Source: Bacteroidales bacterium
Lineage (GTDB): Bacteria; Bacteroidota; Bacteroidia; Bacteroidales; UBA932
DNA length: 41,682 nt
Direction: 5' to 3'
NCBI GenBank assembly: GCA_016286385.1
Contig: JAEESO010000021.1
Span: 1 to 41,682, forward strand
Positions 7,179 to 14,086 of this stretch are shown one piece after another; position 1 is the stretch's first letter; each line of letters begins with the position of its first letter. The translations under genes were made by a program, and so were the position numbers. The notes below the pieces were generated by a model. The model worked only from the letters and a program-made list of their open reading frames with translations, did not search any database and was not told where the DNA came from.

Positions 7179-10133
7179 ATGAAAGGGAATTTGCGGAAAT
7201 ATATCCTTGCCCTGGCACTGTGTGCGGCCTTTATGGCCCCCGGCGCCAAGGCCAGAGTGTTCCGCCAGGCCCCGGACTCAACAGTGAGGGCTTCCCTTGA
7301 CAGCCTTGTATCGGCCTCCAGGGATTCTCTGGAATTCAGCCGTGACAGCCTGTTCCGCGCAAAGAGAGACTCCGTAGCAAGGGCCGATTCCATCTCCAGG
7401 TCACGCTCAGACTCCCTTGACCTCCTGAGCAAGAGCTCCCTGGAGGTTCCGGCTTTCTCAACTGCCAAGGACTCCATCATCACGGATTTCACCGGAGGTA
7501 AGCGCATGATCTACTATTACGGCGGGGCAACCGTGAAGTACCAGAACATGACGCTCACCGCAGACTATATTGAGTATGACATGGATGCAAATACCGTATT
7601 TGCACGCGGTCAGAAAGATACTCTTACCGGTGAATGGAAGGGTCTACCTGAAATGACGGAAGGTGCCCAGACATACAAGATGGACCAGCTCAACTATAAC
7701 TTCAACACCCGCAAGGCCCGCATCCAGAACATGGTGACAAAAGAGGCCGAAGGTATTCTTCAGGGCAAGAAGATCAAGATGATGCCGGACAAATCCATCA
7801 ACATGCGTAACGGCGTGTACACCGTCTGCGACCTTGAACATCCGCACTATTACCTAAACCTCACCATGGCAAAGGTAATCACCAAGCCTTCCCAGAAAAC
7901 CGTTTTCGGCCCTGCGTGGCCCGTGATAGCCGATGTCCCCGCCTTCCCCATCATCCTGCCGTTCGGCTTCGTTCCCAAAAAGCCATCACGCGCCACCGGT
8001 ATGCTCATGCCCACATTTGGAGAGGAACAGGCCCGTGGCTTCTACATCAGGGACGCAGGTATGTACTTTGTGTTCGGGGACTATTTTGACCTGTCTGTAA
8101 CCGGAGACTACTACACGCTTGGTTCCTGGGCCATAGACATTAACTCCAGATACAAGGTAAACTACAAGTTCAACGGCCAGATTGCCCTTACCTACTCCAA
8201 TGACCAGGCCGGTGAAAAGGGCAGCGCAGACTTCGTCCAGTCCCGTAACTTCGGCCTTCGGTGGTCACACACGCAGGATTCCAAGGCCCATCCCGGAACC
8301 ACGTTCAGTGCATCTGTAAACTTCTCCAGCCCGTCTAACAGCCGCTATAATGCCCGCAGCGTGACGGACGCCCAGCAAAACCAGATCAGTTCATCCATCT
8401 CCTATTCCCATAACTGGAACGGAAAATTCAACCTGAGCGTCAACGCCCTCCATAACCAGAATTCCAGGGACTCCAGCTACTCGTTCACGCTCCCCAACAT
8501 TACCTTCAACGTAACGCGTTTCTACCCGTTCAAGCGTAAGACCAGGGTTGGAAAGGAGAAAATCTATGAGAAGATTTCCTTCGGTTACTCAACGTCCTTC
8601 CAGAACCGCATCAATTTCAAGATGAGGGAACTCCAGGACTTCGTGATGGACGAAACCGGCAATCACGTAACAATAATTGACGAGTACAACAACAAGACTT
8701 ACCGTGAGAAGGCGTTTGGAGATTCCCTTGCCGTAAAGGCTCTGGGGAAACTCACAAACGGCATGACCCATAACTTCCAGATAGGCCTTCCAAACTTTAC
8801 GCTCCTCAAGTACATAAACGTCACGCCCAGTATAACATACGGCATGAACTGGATGTTCTCTAAGGGAGACCAGCACCTGGAGAATGAGCTAGACGCAGAC
8901 GGGAATCCCATCATGGTCACGGACAAGGATGGCCGGGAGGTAATAGCCCAGAAGGTGGTAAGTGATCCCGGAACCGCATTCAACGGATTCGGGGCCACGC
9001 ATACGTATTCCGGAAGCATGTCCATGAGTACCCGAATTTACGGTATGTTCAACTTTGGGAAGCATCGGAGGGTACAGGCCATACGTCATGTGATCACGCC
9101 GTCAATGTCCCTTAGTTTCTCTCCGGAAAAGGGTACGGCATTCAACGGCTGGCGCACCCTGGACCCGTATTATGACAAGAGAGGCTCCTTCCACGACGTA
9201 ACCTGGTACAACATATACAGTATCAGCGGAAACCACAACAACGCCTCCCCACCCGGAAGAGGCAAAAGCGCCACTATGTCCCTGTCATTCGGCAACAACC
9301 TTGAAGCCAAGGTGAGGGATATCAGGGATACCACCGGCACGGGTTCCAAGAAGGTTAAGCTTCTGGACCAGCTCAATATCAACACCAGCTATAATTTCCT
9401 GGCCGATTCCCTGAGGATGAATAACGTGGGTGTATCGGCCTCCACAAGGCTTTTCAACAAGGTGAGCCTTAGCGGTAACCTTAACTTCGACCCTTACGCA
9501 ATCAACGAGCAAGGCAAGAAGATTAACAAGCTCAACATTATAGCAACTGGTGTTCCCCTGAGGCTTACCAATGCTTCTTTATCGGCCTCCTTCTCCCTTA
9601 ACGGAAAGGGCGCAACTGATGGAGACGACGGAACTCGTTCCGGAGGCAGCGGCAGCGGCGGTGGCGGTGGTGGCGGCGGCGCCACAACGTCGTATGAACG
9701 CATCTACTATCACCCCATCACCGGAGAATACATCCCCGGCGGATACGTATATTATATGAACAGCAACGCGCCATGGAGCGTGAACTTCAGCTACAGCTTC
9801 AACTACTCAAAGAGCTATACATATCAGAGTACCACCAAGGAGCTCATTGAGAACAAGAGGTTTACCCAAACACTTAATGTGAGCGGCAACATCAAGCTCA
9901 CCCCCCGCCTCAGTATCCAGGCCACTTCCGGCTTCGATATAATGGCAATGAAGTTCACAACCACCCAGCTCAGCGCTTCCTATGACCTCCACTGTTTCAA
10001 CATCGCCCTCTCCTGGGTGCCTATGGGCCAGTGGAAGAGCTACAGCTTCCGTATTGCCGCCAATGCATCGGCCCTGGCCGATCTCCTGAGATTCAAAAAA
10101 TCCGACTCTTACATGGATAACATGTTGAAGTAA
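7179..10133 (+). CDS. lptD: LPS-assembly protein LptD (OstA-like outer membrane protein)
   Basis: Outer-membrane beta-barrel that inserts lipopolysaccharide into the outer leaflet, normally with an LptE partner and fed by the LptA bridge. The 984-residue product has a signal peptide (about 1-25), then an unusual Asp-Ser repeat segment (33-80). Next is an OstA/LptA-like beta-jellyroll (about 100-230, ATVKYQNMTLTADYIEYD), followed by a long barrel built of alternating aromatic strands. FGFVPKKPSRATGMLMP marks the start of the barrel, as in Bacteroidetes LptD. Residues 822-834 form a Gly/Ser run containing eight consecutive glycines, probably in an extracellular or periplasmic loop. The rho promoter starts inside its last codons. 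Confidence 0.9.
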   Translation: MKGNLRKYILALALCAAFMAPGAKARVFRQAPDSTVRASLDSLVSASRDSLEFSRDSLFRAKRDSVARADSISRSRSDSLDLLSKSSLEVPAFSTAKDSIITDFTGGKRMIYYYGGATVKYQNMTLTADYIEYDMDANTVFARGQKDTLTGEWKGLPEMTEGAQTYKMDQLNYNFNTRKARIQNMVTKEAEGILQGKKIKMMPDKSINMRNGVYTVCDLEHPHYYLNLTMAKVITKPSQKTVFGPAWPVIADVPAFPIILPFGFVPKKPSRATGMLMPTFGEEQARGFYIRDAGMYFVFGDYFDLSVTGDYYTLGSWAIDINSRYKVNYKFNGQIALTYSNDQAGEKGSADFVQSRNFGLRWSHTQDSKAHPGTTFSASVNFSSPSNSRYNARSVTDAQQNQISSSISYSHNWNGKFNLSVNALHNQNSRDSSYSFTLPNITFNVTRFYPFKRKTRVGKEKIYEKISFGYSTSFQNRINFKMRELQDFVMDETGNHVTIIDEYNNKTYREKAFGDSLAVKALGKLTNGMTHNFQIGLPNFTLLKYINVTPSITYGMNWMFSKGDQHLENELDADGNPIMVTDKDGREVIAQKVVSDPGTAFNGFGATHTYSGSMSMSTRIYGMFNFGKHRRVQAIRHVITPSMSLSFSPEKGTAFNGWRTLDPYYDKRGSFHDVTWYNIYSISGNHNNASPPGRGKSATMSLSFGNNLEAKVRDIRDTTGTGSKKVKLLDQLNINTSYNFLADSLRMNNVGVSASTRLFNKVSLSGNLNFDPYAINEQGKKINKLNIIATGVPLRLTNASLSASFSLNGKGATDGDDGTRSGGSGSGGGGGGGGATTSYERIYYHPITGEYIPGGYVYYMNSNAPWSVNFSYSFNYSKSYTYQSTTKELIENKRFTQTLNVSGNIKLTPRLSIQATSGFDIMAMKFTTTQLSASYDLHCFNIALSWVPMGQWKSYSFRIAANASALADLLRFKKSDSYMDNMLK

Positions 10134-10154
10134 TCGTTTTTTTTGTTACCTTTG
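10125..10154 (+). promoter_or_regulatory. Predicted rho promoter
   Basis: TTG (10125-10127, inside the final lptD codons), 19-nt spacer, perfect TACCTTTG (10147-10154). The -7 region and its next bases (TACCTTTGCA) match the rRNA promoter in this window. Start predicted near 10158-10161. Confidence 0.8.
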
Positions 10155-10158
10155 CACT

Positions 10159-10178
10159 GGCTTTCCGTTCGGAAGGCC
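10159..10178 (+). promoter_or_regulatory. Hairpin at the predicted 5' end of rho mRNA
   Basis: GGCTTTCCG-TT-CGGAAGGCC forms a 9-bp stem with one U-G pair and a minimal loop. It begins about 5 nt after the -7 box, so the message would start with it, as in the rRNA leader. No T-run follows, so it is not an obvious terminator for lptD. Bacterial rho genes are commonly autoregulated through their leaders; a role here is inference. Confidence 0.5.
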
Positions 10179-10208
10179 ATCCTTACTTGAAATACATTCT
10201 TCATTTTT

Positions 10209-11957
10209 ATGCCCCATAAACTAGCAGAATTAAACGCTATGAGTGAAGCAGAGCTCAGAGCGCTTGGTGAAAAACTTAATATCAAAGGTGCCGCAAAGAT
10301 GGACCTCCCTACCCTGGGATTCGCCATTCTGGACACCGAGGCCGTGATTGAGGCCCAAAAGCCCATTGAGCCAAAGCCAGCCGCCAAAAAGCGCGGAAGG
10401 CCCAAGAAAGAGGCTCCAAAGGCCGATGCAAAACCTGATTCCAAGACAGAACCTAAACCGGAAGCAAAACCGGAGGTCAAACCAGAGGTAAAGCCTGCCG
10501 CTGCAGAGACCGCTCCCGCTCCCAAAAAGCGCGGCCGTAAGCCTAAAGCTGCCGCCCCTGAAGCAGAGACAGCACCGGCAGCCGCTCCCGCAGCAGAGGC
10601 TCCCAAAACCTTCATCCAGAACCTTTTTGAAGACCTCAAGGAGGATGAAGCCAATCAGGATGCGCAGCCGGCCCAGAAGGAACCTTCTCAGAAGGGCAAG
10701 AAGGGAAAGCGCCAGGATAAGCCTGCCGTAGATAAACAGCCTGAACAACAGCAGCAGCCCCGTCAGGAAAAGAAACAGCCGGAACAGCCCAAACAGCCGG
10801 AAAAACTCAAGAGAATTGAGTTTGAAGGCTCTGTAGAGGCTACCGGCGTGCTGGAGATCATGCCGGACGGTTACGGTTTCCTGCGTTCTTCCGATTACAA
10901 TTATCTAAACAGCCCTGACGACATTTACGTGTCCCAGCAGCAGATCAAGCAGAACGCCCTCAAGAACGGAGACACCGTCACCGGCGAAATCCGTCCTCCA
11001 CGTGAGGGAGACAAATATTTCCCGCTTGTACGCATCAAGTTCATAAACGGCCGTACCCCGGAATTTGTCCGTGACAGGGTGCCTTTTGACTTCCTTACTC
11101 CCCTGTTCCCCACGGAGAAATTCAATCTCCTGGGCCACGGCCATGAGAAAGACCAGAGCATCAGGGTTGTGGATATGTTCACGCCCATCGGCAAGGGCCA
11201 GCGCGGCCTCATTGTGGCTCAGCCCAAAACCGGTAAGACCATGCTCCTCAAGGCCATTGCAAACGCCATTGCCGATAACCACCCAGAGGTCTATGAGATT
11301 GTGCTCCTCATTGATGAGCGCCCTGAGGAAGTTACGGACATGCAGCGAAGCGTCAAGGCAGAGGTTGTGGCCTCCACCTTCGATGAACCCGCAGAACGCC
11401 ACGTCAAGGTTGCCAATATGGTGCTGGATAAGGCCAGAAGGCTTGTTGAATGCGGCCACGACGTAGTTATCCTCCTGGACTCCATCACCCGTCTTGCACG
11501 CGCATACAACACCGTTCAGCCGGCTTCCGGTAAGGTTCTCACCGGCGGTGTGGACGCCAACGCCCTCCAGAAGCCCAAGCGCTTCTTCGGCGCTGCCCGT
11601 AACATTGAAGGCGGTGGTTCCCTTACCATCCTCGCAACCGCTCTTACGGAAACCGGTTCCAAGATGGACGACGTTATCTTCGAGGAATTCAAGGGCACCG
11701 GCAACATGGAGCTCCAGCTGGACCGCAACCTCTCCAACAAGAGAATCTTCCCTGCCGTCAATCTGGTCCTTTCCTCTACACGTAGGGATGACCTCCTCTA
11801 TGATGCATATACCAACAACCGCATCTGGATCCTCAGAAAGCTTCTCTCCGACATGAACCCTGTGGAGGCCATGACCTGGATGCAGCAGCACATGGACGAG
11901 TTCAAGACCAACAAGGACCTCATAGACAACATGTCCAAGTTCTCAAGGTACGATTAA
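10209..11957 (+). CDS. rho: Transcription termination factor Rho with long disordered insert
   Basis: Hexameric RNA-dependent ATPase/translocase that ends transcription. The 582-residue protein is longer than E. coli Rho (419). Residues 1-48 form the N-terminal helical bundle. Residues 50-200 are a low-complexity insert rich in Lys, Pro, Glu, Ala and Gln, with two AT-hook-like motifs, KKRGRPKK (60-67) and KKRGRKPK (106-113). The RNA-binding OB domain follows, with GYGFLRS (221-227). The motor has Walker A PKTGKT (339-344), Walker B VVILLD (419-424) and the R-loop segment FKGTGN. Bacteroides Rho proteins are known to carry such inserts and to phase-separate through them. mnmE follows after only 21 bp. 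Confidence 0.96.
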   Translation: MPHKLAELNAMSEAELRALGEKLNIKGAAKMDLPTLGFAILDTEAVIEAQKPIEPKPAAKKRGRPKKEAPKADAKPDSKTEPKPEAKPEVKPEVKPAAAETAPAPKKRGRKPKAAAPEAETAPAAAPAAEAPKTFIQNLFEDLKEDEANQDAQPAQKEPSQKGKKGKRQDKPAVDKQPEQQQQPRQEKKQPEQPKQPEKLKRIEFEGSVEATGVLEIMPDGYGFLRSSDYNYLNSPDDIYVSQQQIKQNALKNGDTVTGEIRPPREGDKYFPLVRIKFINGRTPEFVRDRVPFDFLTPLFPTEKFNLLGHGHEKDQSIRVVDMFTPIGKGQRGLIVAQPKTGKTMLLKAIANAIADNHPEVYEIVLLIDERPEEVTDMQRSVKAEVVASTFDEPAERHVKVANMVLDKARRLVECGHDVVILLDSITRLARAYNTVQPASGKVLTGGVDANALQKPKRFFGAARNIEGGGSLTILATALTETGSKMDDVIFEEFKGTGNMELQLDRNLSNKRIFPAVNLVLSSTRRDDLLYDAYTNNRIWILRKLLSDMNPVEAMTWMQQHMDEFKTNKDLIDNMSKFSRYD

Positions 11958-11963
11958 ACCCTT

Positions 11964-11990
11964 GTCATTCTGAACGAAGTGAAGAATCTC
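11964..11990 (+). repeat. Dispersed short repeat supplying the mnmE start codon
   Basis: The segment begins GTCATTCTGAACGAAGTG and ends GAATCTC, the common form of the same repeat family as 6193-6237 and 12156-12189. It occupies almost the whole 21-bp rho-mnmE gap and the first four codons of mnmE. Its internal GTG (11979) is the only plausible start for the gene. Read in the mnmE frame it would encode VILNEVKNL, the same reading phase as the other two copies. Confidence 0.7.
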
Positions 11991-13424
11991 TATTCAGACA
12001 CTATCGTTGCTCCGGCCACCATACCAGGTACCGGAGCAATTTCCATTATACGCGTAAGCGGTCTGGATGCCTTCCGCGCAGCTGATGCAGTGGTTTCATT
12101 AAAATCCGGAAGTATCTCTGAGAAAGACGGTTACACTATCCATTACGGCGAGGTTGTCATCCCGAGCGAAGCCGAGGGATCTCCTGAACTCCTTGATGAG
12201 GTCCTTGTCTCCGTCTTCCGCGCCCCGCACAGTTACACAGGAGAGGATTCCGTAGAGATCTCTACTCATGCATCGGCATACATAGTCTCTGAACTCATAA
12301 GGCTTCTGACGGAAGCTGGCTGCAGGATGGCCGAACCAGGGGAATTCACTAAACGTGCATTCCTTAACGGGAAGATGGACCTTGCTCAGGCAGAGGCCGT
12401 TGCAGATGTTATCTCATCCACTACTAAAGCTTCGCATCGCGTAGCCATGAACCAGCTTCGGGGTGGTTTTTCCAAGGAATTGGAGAGCCTCAGGACTCAG
12501 CTCCTTGAGATGGCTTCCCTACTTGAGCTGGAACTTGACTTCAGTGAGGAAGACGTGGAGTTTGCCGACCGTGAGAAACTGATCGGCCTTGTAAATAATA
12601 CACTCGCGCACGTCGAAAAACTTGCCGCTTCCTTCCGTCAGGGCAATATGCTGAAGAGCGGAATCCCGGTTGCAATAGTTGGCGCCGTGAACGCCGGAAA
12701 GAGTTCCCTCCTTAACACGCTTCTTGGAGACGAAAGGGCAATTGTATCTTCCGTTGAAGGGACCACCCGGGACACAATCGAGGAAATTCTCCAGATTGAG
12801 GGGCTCTCCTTCCGCTTCATAGATACTGCCGGAATCAGGGAGTCGGAAGACACCGTGGAGAAGATAGGAATAGAGAGAACTTACAGCAAAATTTCCTCAG
12901 CAGAGGTGGTCCTTGGAGTGCTGGATTCAAGCAAAAATCCAGTAGATTTTGAGGCCGATCTAAGGCTTATCCTGAACAAGATTTCCGGTTCATCAGCCAC
13001 TGTATTTCTCCTACTTAATAAGGCCGATAAATTATCGAGTTGCGATATTAACAATTTTGTTACATTGACTAACAACATTGTTACATCACTTGATATTAAA
13101 GCAAATATACTCTCAATATCCGCAAAGACTGGTTTTGGGCTTGAGGAGCTAAAATCGGCCCTTTTCGCCTCTGAGAAGGAGCTTCTTACGGCAGAATCCG
13201 GTACCCTTGTCACCAACCTCCGGCACTATGAGGCGCTCACCTCTTCGGCCTCCTCCCTGAGGCGCACGGCAGAAGCTCTCCACACGGGCATCCCCACGGA
13301 TTTAGTGGCTGAGGATCTTCGCGCCGCCATAGCCTCCGTGAACCTCATCCTTGGCAAGGACCTGGGCCTCTCCCCGGAGCAAGTGCTCCACAACATCTTC
13401 GCCCACCACTGCATCGGGAAATAG
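11979..13424 (+). CDS. mnmE: tRNA uridine-5-carboxymethylaminomethyl modification GTPase MnmE
   Basis: With MnmG it installs the (carboxymethyl)aminomethyl group on wobble uridine 34 of several tRNAs. The 481-residue protein has the N-terminal folate-binding domain (about 1-120), helical domain, and inserted G domain. The G domain shows G1 GAVNAGKSS (235-243), DTAGIR (282-287) and an NKAD motif. The C terminus is the conserved CIGK with its catalytic cysteine. The start is GTG 11979 because no in-frame ATG occurs before residue 117 and conserved sequence (DTIVAPAT) begins at residue 7. Residues 60-71 (VIPSEAEGSPEL) come from a dispersed repeat and lengthen a loop before DEVLVSVFRAPHSYTGED. 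Probably co-transcribed with rho. Confidence 0.95.
   Translation: MKNLYSDTIVAPATIPGTGAISIIRVSGLDAFRAADAVVSLKSGSISEKDGYTIHYGEVVIPSEAEGSPELLDEVLVSVFRAPHSYTGEDSVEISTHASAYIVSELIRLLTEAGCRMAEPGEFTKRAFLNGKMDLAQAEAVADVISSTTKASHRVAMNQLRGGFSKELESLRTQLLEMASLLELELDFSEEDVEFADREKLIGLVNNTLAHVEKLAASFRQGNMLKSGIPVAIVGAVNAGKSSLLNTLLGDERAIVSSVEGTTRDTIEEILQIEGLSFRFIDTAGIRESEDTVEKIGIERTYSKISSAEVVLGVLDSSKNPVDFEADLRLILNKISGSSATVFLLLNKADKLSSCDINNFVTLTNNIVTSLDIKANILSISAKTGFGLEELKSALFASEKELLTAESGTLVTNLRHYEALTSSASSLRRTAEALHTGIPTDLVAEDLRAAIASVNLILGKDLGLSPEQVLHNIFAHHCIGK
12156..12189 (+). repeat. Dispersed short repeat, in-frame copy inside mnmE
   Basis: The segment begins GTCATCCCGAGCGAAGCC and ends GATCTCCTGAAC. It is translated VIPSEAEGSPEL, an extra loop in the N-terminal domain of MnmE where relatives usually have only a few residues. 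The reading phase (GTC-ATY first) is the same as in the amidase copy. Confidence 0.7.
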
Positions 13425-13590
13425 ACCGCCCCCCCCCCAGCGCCGCGGCCCCGAAGATTTTCTTCCGCTACTACTACGTCAACTCCAGCAATGGCGAGAA
13501 GTCCGGCACCATGCTGGCAGAAGTCAAGTGGGCCGCTCAGCGGCCGGTGGCGGTGAGCCGTAGTCTCCGGGACTGAGACCTAAACCTGTC
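13425..13590 (+). other. GC-rich spacer with C10 run, short open frame and palindrome
   Basis: No complete gene is supported. Five bases after the mnmE stop there is a run of ten C (13429-13438). From about 13457 to 13576 another frame reads IFFRYYYVNSSNGEKS and on to a TGA. It looks protein-like (aromatic, beta-strand pattern) but has no start codon; I do not recognise it. It may be the tail of a lost gene. A perfect 15-bp palindrome GGCCGCT-C-AGCGGCC lies at 13531-13545. The composition is distinctly more GC-rich than the following AT-rich gene. Confidence 0.35.
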
Positions 13591-13619
13591 AGGCCCTCTG
13601 GATTCGCTCCAGGGGGCCT
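13591..13619 (+). terminator. Intrinsic terminator downstream of rho-mnmE
   Basis: An 11-bp stem, AGGCCCTCTGG and CCAGGGGGCCT with one U-G pair, has a 7-nt loop and is followed by TTCGTTT. It likely ends the rho-mnmE transcript. Confidence 0.75.
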
Positions 13620-13623
13620 TTCG

Positions 13624-13655
13624 TTTGGACAAGTGGCGGATAATGATTAACTTTA
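13624..13655 (+). promoter_or_regulatory. Predicted promoter of the small membrane protein gene
   Basis: TTTG (13624-13627), 20-nt spacer, TAACTTTA (13648-13655): one mismatch from the Bacteroidetes -7 consensus. It lies just after the terminator and 25 bp before the ATG at 13681. Confidence 0.55.
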
Positions 13656-13680
13656 GGCCGTTAAATCGAAAATTGATGTT

Positions 13681-13881
13681 ATGAAACTCTCTATCGGGCA
13701 GAAAAAGGAACTAAAAGGAATGCTTACCTTTCTTGTTGTAAGCATCATTGCATGGCTGCTTGCTTCATTAGTGCTCCACTTCCCGTGGAATCACACTCTT
13801 GTTTTAACGGCTATTTCCATAGTCATCTCAATCATTCAAACGGCATTTATTGTTTTTCGCCCAAGCAAAAAGGACGAATAA
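13681..13881 (+). CDS. Small two-helix membrane protein, unknown function
   Basis: A 66-residue product not assigned to a named family. It has a basic N terminus (KLSIGQKKELKG), two predicted membrane helices at about residues 13-32 and 39-58, and a charged tail (RPSKKDE). The connecting turn is HFPWNH. The hydrophobic pattern, its own promoter-like sequence and a following hairpin support a real gene. It sits alone between core genes and an accessory gene. Its role cannot be inferred from context. Confidence 0.65.
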   Translation: MKLSIGQKKELKGMLTFLVVSIIAWLLASLVLHFPWNHTLVLTAISIVISIIQTAFIVFRPSKKDE

Positions 13882-13918
13882 TAGTCAAGTATATTCCCTG
13901 TTTATCGAACGAAATAGG

Positions 13919-13946
13919 CCCCTGCAGACCTTATGGGTTTCAGGGG
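13919..13946 (+). terminator. Hairpin downstream of the small membrane protein gene
   Basis: CCCCTG (13919-13924) pairs with CAGGGG (13941-13946). Inside it AGACCT pairs with GGGTTT through two G-U wobbles, closing a 3-nt loop. TCTTA follows, a weak U-tract. It could be a terminator for the 66-residue gene. The next ~80 bp (13951-14030) are GC-rich with several CGCG motifs and no recognised feature. Confidence 0.5.
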
Positions 13947-14033
13947 TCTTACTGTGTAGGGGGAACGTCCCGCGAACGCGGCCGGAACGCGCCAGCGCAT
14001 ACGGTTGCAACCCATTACAAACTGCAAAGAATC

Positions 14034-14065
14034 TTGGCGTTACTCGGAAATAATCCGTATTTTTG
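14034..14065 (+). promoter_or_regulatory. Predicted promoter of the AlbA_2 protein gene
   Basis: TTG (14034-14036), 21-nt spacer, perfect TATTTTTG (14058-14065). The spacer is slightly long for the consensus. The start codon is 22 bp downstream, so the leader is short. Confidence 0.55.
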
Positions 14066-14086
14066 TAAGTCAAAAGTATATGAGAT

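Noticed and set aside
7093..7218. N-terminal extension of the amidase to ATG 7218
   Set aside because: It would overlap lptD and both promoters, and would place a signal peptide in the interior of the protein.
10905..11891. A 328-residue open frame on the minus strand opposite rho
   Set aside because: It is an antisense shadow of a highly conserved gene; its composition mirrors rho codon bias and it has no promoter, family motif or neighbour.
13351..13563. A 70-residue open frame through the C10 run
   Set aside because: The translation (proline and arginine rich) is low complexity and runs through the mnmE end in another frame; no sign of a real protein.
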